Part shown: in pieces, positions 31,331 to 39,321 of the stretch
Layout: each line of letters starts with the position of its first letter
Numbering within the stretch: position 1 is the first letter of the stretch
Assembly (NCBI RefSeq): GCF_001514145.1
Contig: NZ_KQ948666.1
Span: 284,138-348,137 of the forward strand
DNA: 64,000 nucleotides
Source: Streptomyces canus
GTDB lineage: Bacteria > Actinomycetota > Actinomycetes > Streptomycetales > Streptomycetaceae
Direction of reading: 5' to 3'
Notes under the pieces: model-generated
What the model saw: only the letters and a program-made list of their open reading frames with translations
The model's database searches: none
Told to the model about the DNA's origin: nothing
Translations under genes and position numbers: made by a program

Positions 31331-32542
31331 GTGAAGGTCGCCTGCGTCGGCGGCGGGCCCGCCGGCCTGTATCTCTCGATCCTGCTGAAGCGGCAGGACC
31401 CGTCCCACGACATCACTGTCCACGAGCGCAACCCGGAGGGCTCGACCTACGGCTGGGGCGTCACCTACTGGCGCGGACTGCTCGACAAACTGCACGCCCG
31501 CGACCCAGAGTCGTCCCGCGCGATCGAGGAGTCCTCGGTCACCTGGAACGAGGGCGAGGCCCGGGTACGGGACCTGGTCACCCGGCGCGACAGCGACCCG
31601 GGCTTCGGCATCGGCCGCCACCGCCTGCTGGAGATCCTCGCCGAGCGGGCCCGCTCGCTGGGGGTGCGGCTCGAGTTCGAGCACGAGGTCACCGGCGACA
31701 ACCTCCCCGATGCCGACCTCGTCGTGGCCGGCGACGGCGTGCGCAGCGCCCTGCGCACCGGACATGCCGACCACTTCGGCGCCGAGACCCGGGAAGGCCG
31801 CAACCGCTACATCTGGCTCGGCACCAGCAAGGTCTTCGACTCCTTCACCTTCGCCTTCGTCGAGACCGACCACGGCTGGATCTGGTGCTACGGCTATCCC
31901 TTCAGCCCCGAAGGCAGCACCTGCGTCGTCGAGTGCGCGCCCGAGACCTGGGCCGGCCTCGGCCTCGGCAGTGCGAACGAGGCCGACGGACTCGCCCTGC
32001 TGGAGAAGCTGTTCGCCGACGTCCTCGACGGCCACCCCCTGATCGGCCGCTCCGCCGGCTCGGGCAGCGCCCAGTGGCTCAGCTTCCGCACCCTCACCAA
32101 CCGCACCTGGCACCGCGACAACCTCGTCCTCCTCGGCGACGCCGCCCACACCACCCACTACTCCATCGGCGCCGGTACCACCCTCGCCCTGGAGGACGCC
32201 ATCGCCCTGGCCGACGCCCTGCGCCGGGACGCCGAGCTTCCGCAGGCCCTCGTCCGCTACGAGCGGCAGCGCAAGGCGGAACTGCTCTCCATCCAGAGCG
32301 CGGCCCGCTACAGCGCTCAGTGGTACGAGAACCTGCCGCGCTACATCGGCCTGCCCCCGGAGCAGATGTTCGCCCTGCTCGGCCAGCGCCACTCGCCGCT
32401 GCTGCCGTATGTCCCGCCCCAGCTGTACTACCGGCTCGACAAGGCCGCCGGGCAGCTGGAGGCGCTGCGCAGGATCAAGCGCTGGCTCGGGCCGAAGGTG
32501 GCGCGCAGCGTGCACGCACGGGAGCTGGCTTCTCGCAAGTAG
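31331..32542 (+). CDS. FAD-dependent monooxygenase (group A flavoprotein hydroxylase)
   Basis: 403 residues from GTG 31331, placed five bases after AGGGG. Start GTG 31325 is less well spaced. Rossmann GGGPAG at the N-terminus, the mid DADLVVAGDGVRSALR (DG motif) and the later NLVLLGDAAHTTHYSIGAG (GD motif) define an aromatic-hydroxylase flavoprotein. Sequence resembles the anthraniloyl-CoA monooxygenase/VioD-type group, but the substrate is unknown. Stands alone in front of the MFS/TetR operon; it could supply a compound handled by it. Confidence 0.88.
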   Translation: MKVACVGGGPAGLYLSILLKRQDPSHDITVHERNPEGSTYGWGVTYWRGLLDKLHARDPESSRAIEESSVTWNEGEARVRDLVTRRDSDPGFGIGRHRLLEILAERARSLGVRLEFEHEVTGDNLPDADLVVAGDGVRSALRTGHADHFGAETREGRNRYIWLGTSKVFDSFTFAFVETDHGWIWCYGYPFSPEGSTCVVECAPETWAGLGLGSANEADGLALLEKLFADVLDGHPLIGRSAGSGSAQWLSFRTLTNRTWHRDNLVLLGDAAHTTHYSIGAGTTLALEDAIALADALRRDAELPQALVRYERQRKAELLSIQSAARYSAQWYENLPRYIGLPPEQMFALLGQRHSPLLPYVPPQLYYRLDKAAGQLEALRRIKRWLGPKVARSVHARELASRK

Positions 32543-32564
32543 CTCGGTGGCCCCGGAAAGTGTT

Positions 32565-32607
32565 GGGTGAATGACGATTCACCGCTAAAGTGAATTGTCA
32601 TTCACCC
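32565..32607. promoter_or_regulatory. Twin operators upstream of the MFS/tetR operon
   Basis: Two 16-bp palindromes GTGAAT-N4-ATTCAC (32567-32582 and 32590-32605) lie 7 bp apart and together make an 18-bp-arm inverted repeat with one mismatch. The second overlaps TTGTCA (32595-32600), which with TATCGA (32617-32622, 16 bp apart) could be a promoter. Binding would block transcription of the exporter and its TetR gene. Confidence 0.8.
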
Positions 32608-32635
32608 AGCTTTCCGTATCGAGTCCGGAGCGCCG

Positions 32636-34114
32636 ATGGACCAGCAGGGCCCGATATCCCCGCCGCGCGGAGCAAGCCTGCGGACCCGGCTCACCGTCCC
32701 GGTGCTGGCGATGTGCGGCACGCTCATGGCCGTCATGCAGACCGTGGTCGTCCCGCTGCTGCCGGACCTGCCCCGGCTGACCCACTCCTCGCCCGGCGCC
32801 GTCTCCTGGATGGTCACGGCGACCCTGCTCGCCGGTGCGGTCCTCACTCCGGTGCTCGGCCGTGCCGGTGACATGTACGGCAAGCGGCGGGTCCTCACCG
32901 GCGCCCTCGCCCTGATGACGCTCGGCTCGGTGATGTGCGCACTCTCGTCCGACATCACCGTGCTCATCACGGCTCGCGCCCTGCAGGGTGCCGCCGCCTC
33001 AGTGGTGCCGCTGTCGATCAGCATCCTGCGCGACGAACTGCCGCCGGAGCGCCGGGGTTCCGCCGTCGCGATGATGAGCTCCACGGTCGGCATCGGCGCC
33101 GCGCTCGGTCTGCCGCTGGCCGCGATGGTCGTCCAGTACGCCGACTGGCACACCATGTTCTGGATGACCAGCGCCCTCGGCGCCCTGGGGGTCACGGCCG
33201 TGGCGTGGGCGGTCCGCGAGTCGCCGGTACGACAGCCGGGCCGCTTCGACGTGCAGGGCGCCCTGGGACTGGCCGTGGGCCTGGTGAGCCTGCTGCTCGG
33301 GGTGTCCCAGGGCGGGCAGTGGGGCTGGGGCAGCCCCCGGGTCCTGGGCCTGTTCCTGGTGTCCGTCGCCGTCCTGGCCCTGTGGTGGTGGCGCCAACTG
33401 CGCACCGACCAGCCCCTGGTCGACCTGCGGCTCGTCACCCGGCCGCGGGTCGGCCTGTCGCACGTGGCCGCCCTGCTCACCGGCTTCGCGTTCTACGCCA
33501 ACTCCCTGGTCACGGCCCAGCTGGTGCAGGCGCCGAAGGCCACCGGCTACGGACTCGGTCTGTCGATCGTGGACACCGGCCTGTGCCTGCTGCCGGGCGG
33601 AGTCACCATGCTCCTGTTCTCACCGCTCTCGGCCCGGATCTCCGCCTCCCGCGGTCCGCGCATCACGCTCGCCCTCGGCGCCGCGGTCATCGCGTGCGGC
33701 TACGCGGTACGCATCGCGGACAGCCGCGATCTGTGGATGATCATCCTGGGCGCGACCGTGGTGGCCACCGGCACCACCCTCGCCTACTCGGCGCTGCCCA
33801 CGCTGATCCTGCGCGCCGTCCCGGCCGAGCAGACGGCCTCCGCCAACGGCGTCAACGTCCTGATGCGCACCGTCGGCCAGGCCGCCTCCAGCGCGGCGGT
33901 CGCAGCGGTCCTGGTCCACCACACCAGCCTGGTCGGCGGCGTACTCGTCTCCACCCTGCACGGCTACCTGCTGGCCTTCGCCATGGCGGGCGCGATAGCC
34001 CTCGCGGCGTGCGCGGCGGCGCTGACCATCCCCGGCGACTCCGCCCCCGAGGGGACCCGCCGGGCCAAGGGCCGCACCCGGGGCGCGCGGGAGGAGGCGA
34101 TGGAGGGAGCATGA
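32636..34114 (+). CDS. MFS multidrug efflux transporter (DHA2/14-TM type)
   Basis: 492 residues, about 14 transmembrane helices. Motif A-like loop GRAGDMYGKRRVL, LQGAAASVVPLSISILRDEL, and the family's late TVGQAASSAAVAAVL are visible. A drug:H+ antiporter exporting an unknown toxic or self-made compound. Stop overlaps the ATG of the downstream tetR gene (ATGA), so both are translationally coupled. Controlled by the twin palindromes at 32565-32607. The ATG has GGAG upstream and only a short predicted leader. Confidence 0.92.
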   Translation: MDQQGPISPPRGASLRTRLTVPVLAMCGTLMAVMQTVVVPLLPDLPRLTHSSPGAVSWMVTATLLAGAVLTPVLGRAGDMYGKRRVLTGALALMTLGSVMCALSSDITVLITARALQGAAASVVPLSISILRDELPPERRGSAVAMMSSTVGIGAALGLPLAAMVVQYADWHTMFWMTSALGALGVTAVAWAVRESPVRQPGRFDVQGALGLAVGLVSLLLGVSQGGQWGWGSPRVLGLFLVSVAVLALWWWRQLRTDQPLVDLRLVTRPRVGLSHVAALLTGFAFYANSLVTAQLVQAPKATGYGLGLSIVDTGLCLLPGGVTMLLFSPLSARISASRGPRITLALGAAVIACGYAVRIADSRDLWMIILGATVVATGTTLAYSALPTLILRAVPAEQTASANGVNVLMRTVGQAASSAAVAAVLVHHTSLVGGVLVSTLHGYLLAFAMAGAIALAACAAALTIPGDSAPEGTRRAKGRTRGAREEAMEGA

Positions 34115-34704
34115 GTGCCGTGAGCACACCGCCCCCCACCACCACCACCACCACGACCGCCCGCCGGGACGCCGAGGCGACCAAGGCCGCCATCCTCAGG
34201 GCGGCCCGCTATCTCCTGGCCCGCACCCCCCACGCCGACATCACCCTCAAGGCGGTCGCCGAACGCGCCGGAGTCAGCCCGCCGTTGATCGTGAAGTACT
34301 TCGGCAACAAGGACGCCCTCTTCGCCCGCGTCATGTCCTTCGAGTCCGACGCGACGGCCCTGCTCGACGCACCCCTGGACGAACTGGGCCGTCACATGGT
34401 CCGCCATGTCCTCACCGGCCAGATCGAACGAGGCGCCGACCCCCTGCTCCGGATCGCCTTCGCCCCCGTCCAGGGCGAACACGGTGACATCCTGCGCGTC
34501 AACTTCCGCTCCCAGGTGGTCGAACGCCTCGCGGCACGCCTGCCCGGCCCCGACGCCGGCCTGCGCGCCGAACTGGCGGTGGGCACCCTCCTGGGCCTGG
34601 GCGTGATGTACGGCATCGCACGGGGCACCGAGCTGAGGGCGAGTGCCGTGGAGGACGTGGTGGAGCGGTACGCCCCCACGGTGCAGGCCCACTTGACGCC
34701 CTAA
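34111..34704 (+). CDS. TetR/AcrR family regulator, cotranscribed with the exporter
   Basis: 197 residues. A Thr-rich head (TTTTTTTARRD) precedes the TetR helix-turn-helix (TKAAILRAARYLLARTPHAD, VAERAGVSPPLIVKYFGNKDAL). The C-terminal ligand domain resembles TetR_C_17-type regulators. Overlap with the transporter gene by 4 bp. It most likely binds the twin GTGAAT-N4-ATTCAC sites and represses its own operon until the exported compound appears. Its 3' end overlaps the convergent oxidase gene by 4 bp. Confidence 0.92.
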   Translation: MSAVSTPPPTTTTTTTARRDAEATKAAILRAARYLLARTPHADITLKAVAERAGVSPPLIVKYFGNKDALFARVMSFESDATALLDAPLDELGRHMVRHVLTGQIERGADPLLRIAFAPVQGEHGDILRVNFRSQVVERLAARLPGPDAGLRAELAVGTLLGLGVMYGIARGTELRASAVEDVVERYAPTVQAHLTP

Positions 34705-36413
34705 CGGAACAGCCGGTCCAGGAAGGCGTTGCCGAACACCCCGTGCGGATCGAGCCGGTCCAGCACCCCCGCGGCCTGGCCCCACACCGCCTCACCGAAC
34801 GATCCGGGAATGGCCGTCCCCAGTACCTCCTCGTCCTCCCACACGGCGTCGTCCGTGTAGGCCCACCCCTTGGACCACTCGACGCGAGTCCCGTCGTAGC
34901 CATCGAGGAGGAACTGCTCGATCTCCCGCAGGAAGGCCTCCGCGTACGGCGTCCCCGGCAGCGTGAGGATGTCCAGCCACACCGCCGTGTCCCGTTCGGG
35001 ATGCTCCTGATCCGCCCGCAACGCCGACAGCAGCGGAGCCCGTGCCCCCTGCAGCTCGGCCTCGGCCGGATCATCGAGGCCGGTCACCCTGATCTCCACC
35101 GTTCCGTTGACCGGGAACCGCCCCTGCGCCGTGTACGCGGTGAGCCGCTCCCGGTAGAAGTCCGTGAACTGCGAGACGACCCGCTGCACTTGGTCCCGGC
35201 TCGTGAGGACCGCGTACCCGTTCGCGGTCACCCTGAGCGTCGTCGGCTTGATGTAGAGCATCGTGTTCTTGGACGGCCCCCAGATGTCCGCCGACAGCGT
35301 CGCGGTGAGCCCCACCGTCGCCACGTCGAGCTGCGCGTTCCCGAGCACCGGCGCCAGATACCAGGCCGCGTCCGACACCATCCGCCCGGCCAGATCCGCC
35401 ACCAGGGTCGGAACGTTGTCGGAGAAGGGATAGTTGTACGGCGAGGTCACGCGCCGCGAGGTCAGCGGCCTGGTCGGCGCCACGCTCCACACCTTCAGCC
35501 ACGGGAACTCCGTGTAGGCGAACCAGATCGCCTCGACCCGTCCGGCCTGCTCCAGGAAGCTCGCGAAGGTCCGCCCGTCGCCGCCGGGCGCCGCGAAGAG
35601 CTCGGCCGCCGGAATGTCGACCCGGCTGACACACCGCAGATTGCTGTTGGCGCCGACCCGCAGCACGACTTCGGTGACGAAGGCCCGCCCGAGATGGGTG
35701 AGCAGGGCGGCACTGTCGGCCTCGGCACGGCTGAACTCACGCAGGACGTACGCCCCGCTGTCCTCGTCCCACACCACCGCCGTCAACGACAGGATGCGGT
35801 TGCTGAGCGAGCCGTACGTCTGTCCCGGCAGCCGCTGCTCTCCGTCGGCCGGAACGGCGGTGCCGTGCGCGTCGACCGCCAGTGCGCCGCCCAGGGTGAG
35901 GTCGCCGGGGGCGGGCGCGGCGGTGACCCCGAGCCCGTGCTCCTCCAGATAGGTGAGCAGCGCCTCCAGCGTGACGCCGGTGCCGGCCCGCACGGCGGAG
36001 GCGGAGTCCAGGGACAGGCCGGTGAGGTGGGAGGCGGTGTCGACGAGGAGGACGGGCGCGTCCGACGCCGTGCCCTCCGTGACGGTGAGGGGCGACCAGC
36101 CGTGCGAGGAGCCCCGGGCACGCACCCGCCAGCCGTGCTGCCAGGCCCAGTTGACGACCTGGGTCACCTGGTCCGGGCCGGTCGGGGCACAGGCCCACAG
36201 CCCGTCGGCGGTGATCTCGCCGACCCAGTTCCGGTACGCCGAACGGTGCAGGGCCACGCCCGCCGGGAAATCGGGCAGTTCTTCGGCCGCGGCCGCCGGG
36301 TCCGCCGGCAGCAGAATCGGTACGGCGGCCAGGGCCGCGGCGCTGAGAAGGAAGCCGCGACGGGACCAGGACGAGTCGTCCTGCGGGTGGTTGCTCACTG
36401 AACGATCAGTCAC
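34701..36413 (-). CDS. TAT-exported FAD-binding oxidase (cholesterol oxidase type II-like)
   Basis: 570 residues. Twin-arginine signal (SWSRRGFLLSAAALAAVPIL) then a VAO/FAD_binding_4 domain at about 65-245 (RVRARGSSHGWSPLT, the histidine a candidate for covalent FAD; GDLTLGGALAVDAHGT). A cholesterol-oxidase-type substrate-binding domain follows (TSPYNYPFSDN, KNTMLYIKPTTLR). This layout is that of covalent-flavin (class II) cholesterol oxidases, which oxidise sterols extracellularly to 4-cholesten-3-one. No clear Shine-Dalgarno at GTG 36413; an internal GTG at 36398 is an alternative. Confidence 0.88.
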   Translation of the reverse strand: MTDRSVSNHPQDDSSWSRRGFLLSAAALAAVPILLPADPAAAAEELPDFPAGVALHRSAYRNWVGEITADGLWACAPTGPDQVTQVVNWAWQHGWRVRARGSSHGWSPLTVTEGTASDAPVLLVDTASHLTGLSLDSASAVRAGTGVTLEALLTYLEEHGLGVTAAPAPGDLTLGGALAVDAHGTAVPADGEQRLPGQTYGSLSNRILSLTAVVWDEDSGAYVLREFSRAEADSAALLTHLGRAFVTEVVLRVGANSNLRCVSRVDIPAAELFAAPGGDGRTFASFLEQAGRVEAIWFAYTEFPWLKVWSVAPTRPLTSRRVTSPYNYPFSDNVPTLVADLAGRMVSDAAWYLAPVLGNAQLDVATVGLTATLSADIWGPSKNTMLYIKPTTLRVTANGYAVLTSRDQVQRVVSQFTDFYRERLTAYTAQGRFPVNGTVEIRVTGLDDPAEAELQGARAPLLSALRADQEHPERDTAVWLDILTLPGTPYAEAFLREIEQFLLDGYDGTRVEWSKGWAYTDDAVWEDEEVLGTAIPGSFGEAVWGQAAGVLDRLDPHGVFGNAFLDRLFR

Positions 36414-36476
36414 GGGATCACGCTAGGCGCTGATTGACACGTGCATGCCTTACGTCGAAGCGTGTCACCCATGTGA

Positions 36477-36489
36477 GTGAATAATTCAC
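36477..36489. promoter_or_regulatory. GTGAAT-A-ATTCAC palindrome in the oxidase/reductase gap
   Basis: A 13-bp palindrome in the 136-bp divergent gap between the oxidase and the aldo/keto reductase at 36550. Its half-site GTGAAT is the same as in the twin operators at 32565, but the centre is 1 bp rather than 4. TGACACG (36435-36441) and CGTGTCA (36461-36467) form a second dyad. No adjacent regulator. Confidence 0.4.
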
Positions 36490-36549
36490 CGACGTCAGCC
36501 CGGAGCGGCCCGTTCCGCGCAGGTCGGCGACGGATGACAGACTGACGCC

Positions 36550-37533
36550 ATGGACGAACGCACATTCGGCAGGTCGCAGCAGCACGCATCCGTGGTCGGA
36601 CTCGGCACCTGGCAGTTGGGGGCCGACTGGGGAGACGTCGACGACAAGGAAGCCGTCTCGGTGCTGGAGGCGGCGGCCGAGTCGGGGGTCACCTTCTTCG
36701 ACACGGCGGACGTGTACGGCGACGGACGCAGCGAGCAGACCATCGCCACCTTCCTGAGCGGCCGGCCCGACCTGCACGTGCTGGTCGCGACGAAGATGGG
36801 CCGCCGGCTCGACCAGATCCCGGAGAACTACGTCCTCGACAACTTCCGTGCCTGGAACGACCGTTCGCGCCGCAATCTCGGCGTCGACCGCATCGACCTG
36901 GTCCAGCTGCACTGCCCGCCGACGCCCGTCTACTCCACCGACGAGGTGTTCGACGCCCTCGACACCCTGGTCGAGGAGGAGCGCATCGCCCAGTACGGCG
37001 TCAGCGTCGAGACCTGCGAGGAGGCGCTGACGGCGATCGCCCGGCCGGGTGTGGCGAGTGTGCAGATCATCCTCAACGCCTTCCGCATGAAGCCGCTGCG
37101 CGAGGTGCTCCCCGCCGCGCGGGAGGCGGGCGTCGGGATCATCGCCCGGGTCCCGCTGGCCTCGGGCCTGCTGTCCGGCAAGTACACCAAGGACACGGTC
37201 TTCCCGGAGAACGACCACCGCGCCTACAACCGGCACGGCGAGGCCTTCGACGTCGGCGAGACCTTCTCCGGCGTGGACTACACGACCGGTGTCGAGGCCG
37301 CCGCCGAGTTCTCCGCGCTCGCCCCCGAGGGTTACACCCCGGCTCAGCTCGCCCTGCGGTGGATCATCGAGCAGCCGGGCGTCACCACCGTCATCCCCGG
37401 CGCCCGCTCGCCCGAGCAGGCCCGCGCCAACGCGGCCGCCGCCAAGCTGCCGCCGCTGTCCGACGAGACCCTCGCGGCCGTCCGCGACCTCTACGACCGC
37501 CGGATCAAGGACCAGGTCGAGAACCGCTGGTGA
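36550..37533 (+). CDS. Aldo/keto reductase
   Basis: 327 residues, TIM-barrel NADPH oxidoreductase. Catalytic tetrad positions are seen in FFDTADVYG (Asp, Tyr), VATKMGRR (Lys) and LVQLHCPP (His); cofactor loop IPGARSPEQARANAAA. It belongs to the YajO/Tas-like group that reduces aldehydes and ketones. Divergent from the cholesterol-oxidase-like gene. A stable hairpin terminator begins 9 bp after its stop. Confidence 0.9.
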   Translation: MDERTFGRSQQHASVVGLGTWQLGADWGDVDDKEAVSVLEAAAESGVTFFDTADVYGDGRSEQTIATFLSGRPDLHVLVATKMGRRLDQIPENYVLDNFRAWNDRSRRNLGVDRIDLVQLHCPPTPVYSTDEVFDALDTLVEEERIAQYGVSVETCEEALTAIARPGVASVQIILNAFRMKPLREVLPAAREAGVGIIARVPLASGLLSGKYTKDTVFPENDHRAYNRHGEAFDVGETFSGVDYTTGVEAAAEFSALAPEGYTPAQLALRWIIEQPGVTTVIPGARSPEQARANAAAAKLPPLSDETLAAVRDLYDRRIKDQVENRW

Positions 37534-37541
37534 CCCACGCC

Positions 37542-37579
37542 CGGCTCCGGGAGGCGGCTTCTCACCGCTCCCGGAGCCG
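37542..37579 (+). terminator. Terminator after the aldo/keto reductase
   Basis: CGGCTCCGGGAG (37542-37553) pairs perfectly with CTCCCGGAGCCG (37568-37579). Further inner pairs form with a one-base bulge. CGCTGTTTG follows. Well placed for the reductase transcript. Confidence 0.85.
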
Positions 37580-37617
37580 CGCTGTTTGAACGATCAGCCA
37601 CCGGATACCCGTAGCGC

Positions 37618-38103
37618 ATGGTCGACACGGTGAGACGGACGGGCCGCGACGAGACCGAGGACGAGCGCGCGGACCGCATGTGGGGCGAACTCATCCAGGA
37701 GATACGCGTCGCGCAGACAGGTGTCCAGATCCTGTTCGGCTTCCTGCTCACCGTGGTGTTCACACCCAAGTACGACGACCTCGCCCACACCGACCAGGTC
37801 ATCTACATCGTGACGGTCGTCCTCGGCTCCTGCGCCACCGGAGCCCTCATCGGGCCGGTCTCCCTGCACCGCCTCGTCTCGGGGCGGCGCATCAAACCCC
37901 AGGCCGTGCGGATCGCCTCCCGGCTGACCTTCGTGGGGCTGGTTCTCCTGCTCACGACGATGACGGCCGCCCTGCTGCTGATCCTGCGGGTCGCGACCCA
38001 CGACTCCTGGGTGCCCTGGCTCGTCACGGGAGTCGTGGCCTGGTACCTGCTGTGCTGGTTCGCACTGCCCCTGTGGACCCGGCGCCGCTATACGACGGAG
38101 TGA
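37618..38103 (+). CDS. DUF6328 family membrane protein
   Basis: 161 residues with four predicted membrane helices (about 37-55, 67-88, 103-125, 132-152). The amphipathic head ELIQEIRVAQTGVQILFGFL and loop PVSLHRLVSGRRIKP are typical of DUF6328. Function unknown; these proteins are common next to stress genes in actinobacteria. Its last 80 bp overlap the 3' end of the convergent DUF2238 gene. Confidence 0.85.
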   Translation: MVDTVRRTGRDETEDERADRMWGELIQEIRVAQTGVQILFGFLLTVVFTPKYDDLAHTDQVIYIVTVVLGSCATGALIGPVSLHRLVSGRRIKPQAVRIASRLTFVGLVLLLTTMTAALLLILRVATHDSWVPWLVTGVVAWYLLCWFALPLWTRRRYTTE

Positions 38104-38716
38104 CGCGCAGCCCGTCCAACTGCCGGTCGTGCAGGCGGCTCAGCGACAGCACGGACACCGTGGCGCCGATCAGCGCGCAGAACATGTCCCACTGGGTGTC
38201 CCACACATCGCCCTGCGTGGCCAGGAAGGCGTCCGCCGCCTGACCCCCGGTCACCGCGGCCGCCCACTCCAGCATCTCGAAGACGGCGCTGAAGGCCAGA
38301 CACGCGCACACCGTCAGCGGCGCCAGCCAGCGGCTGCCCCGCAGCGGTGAGGTGCGGCAGAGCAGTTCCCGCACCAGGACCGCCGGCACGAAGCCCTGCA
38401 TGAGATGGCCGAAACGGTCGTACGGATTGCGGTCGAGCCCGAAGGTGTCCCGCACCCAGTCGCCGAGCGGGACCTCGGCGTACGTGTAGTGGCCGCCCAC
38501 GATCAGCACGAGCGCGTGGACCGCCAGCAGACAGCACAGCAGGCCGGTCAGCGGGAAACGGCGCCACGTCAGCACGATCAGCGGCAGGCCCACCAGGACC
38601 CAGACGGTCTCCAGGAACCAGGTGGTGCGGTCGCGCGGGCCCCAGGCCGACAGGGCGAGCGCGGCGAGCACGGCCCAGGCGAGCAGGACCGGCAGGGGCC
38701 GTCGCACAGCGGTCAT
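38024..38716 (-). CDS. DUF2238 (YjdF-type) membrane protein
   Basis: 230 residues from ATG 38716, which has AAGGAG before it. Six hydrophobic segments. The DUF2238 motifs are present: GHYTYAEVPLGDWV, RNPYDRFGHLMQGFVPA and FSAVFEMLEWAAA with QGDVWDTQWDMFCALIGA. The family's role is unknown; its His/Asp/Glu-rich intramembrane motifs suggest metal or lipid handling. The C-terminal 27 codons are encoded opposite the end of the DUF6328 gene, an unusually long coding overlap. Confidence 0.87.
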   Translation of the reverse strand: MTAVRRPLPVLLAWAVLAALALSAWGPRDRTTWFLETVWVLVGLPLIVLTWRRFPLTGLLCCLLAVHALVLIVGGHYTYAEVPLGDWVRDTFGLDRNPYDRFGHLMQGFVPAVLVRELLCRTSPLRGSRWLAPLTVCACLAFSAVFEMLEWAAAVTGGQAADAFLATQGDVWDTQWDMFCALIGATVSVLSLSRLHDRQLDGLRVTPSYSGAGSTGAVRTSTAGTRPRLP

Positions 38717-38822
38717 GAGGTGCTCCTTGTCGTCGGAGCCCTCATCGTCGGGGCAGGGGGCCGACGCCGGCATGAGTACGGCTACTCAGCCCGCGTGCGC
38801 ATCAGGCCCGTCCTGCTCGGGC

Positions 38823-39260
38823 TCAGCCTCCCGCGATGACCGAGGCCAGGAAGTCGTCCACGCGGACCTCCTCCTGGCCCGGCGGCACGATCTCGCGGGT
38901 CTCGCGCAGGAAGGACGCCAGCGCCGGGGCCCAGGCGAAGACCACGGCGTGCTGGCGGCCCCCGTCGGCGCGGGCGTCGCCGTAGAACTCCATGCGGAGC
39001 TCCTCCCAGACGCCGGTCGAGACGGGGCTGAGCCGTACGTCCCCGATTCCGACCGGACCGCGCAGGCCCTCGGCGAGCATCTCCCGGTCCAGCCGCCACC
39101 GCGCCAGCACCCGGCCGTCATGGCTGAACACTGCGGTGACGGCGAACGGGTCCGCCGCGTCGTAGCCCAGGTGGGCGAGCACGGGGCACCGGCCCGTGCC
39201 GCCCGCCTGCAGTTGCACGACCAGAGTCTTGTGCGCGGTTCTGGGGACGAAGGAGTTCAC
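38823..39260 (-). CDS. SsgA-like sporulation/cell-division regulator (SALP)
   Basis: 145 residues. The SsgA/SsgB fold is visible: HLGYDAADPFAVTAVFSHDG, ARWRLDREMLAEGL, PVGIGDVRLSP, and the tail ASFLRETREIVPPGQEEVRV. SALPs steer septum placement and autolysis during sporulation; SsgB recruits FtsZ. It differs from both SsgA and SsgB as I remember them, so no symbol is given. GTG at 39260 with GGAGG seven bases upstream is preferred. A SigB-class promoter element lies at 39298-39321. Confidence 0.85.
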   Translation of the reverse strand: MNSFVPRTAHKTLVVQLQAGGTGRCPVLAHLGYDAADPFAVTAVFSHDGRVLARWRLDREMLAEGLRGPVGIGDVRLSPVSTGVWEELRMEFYGDARADGGRQHAVVFAWAPALASFLRETREIVPPGQEEVRVDDFLASVIAGG

Positions 39261-39297
39261 CTGAAGGCCTCCGGGAAGAGCGACGTGTCGCCCTCTA

Positions 39298-39321
39298 GTA
39301 CCCCTCACACGCCCAAGATGC
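39298..39321 (-). promoter_or_regulatory. Candidate SigB-class promoter of the SsgA-like gene
   Basis: Minus strand GCAT (39321-39318), 14 bases, GGGTAC (39303-39298), fitting GNNT-N14-16-GGGTA(C/T). The -10 is 37 bp upstream of the GTG. SigH-dependent transcription of ssgB is known in S. coelicolor, so this control is plausible for a relative. Confidence 0.5.

Noticed and set aside
32935..34110. Long plus-strand frame upstream of the second tetR in the same frame
   Set aside because: It is the shadow of the MFS gene; only the part from 34111 (ATGA overlap) is a real protein.
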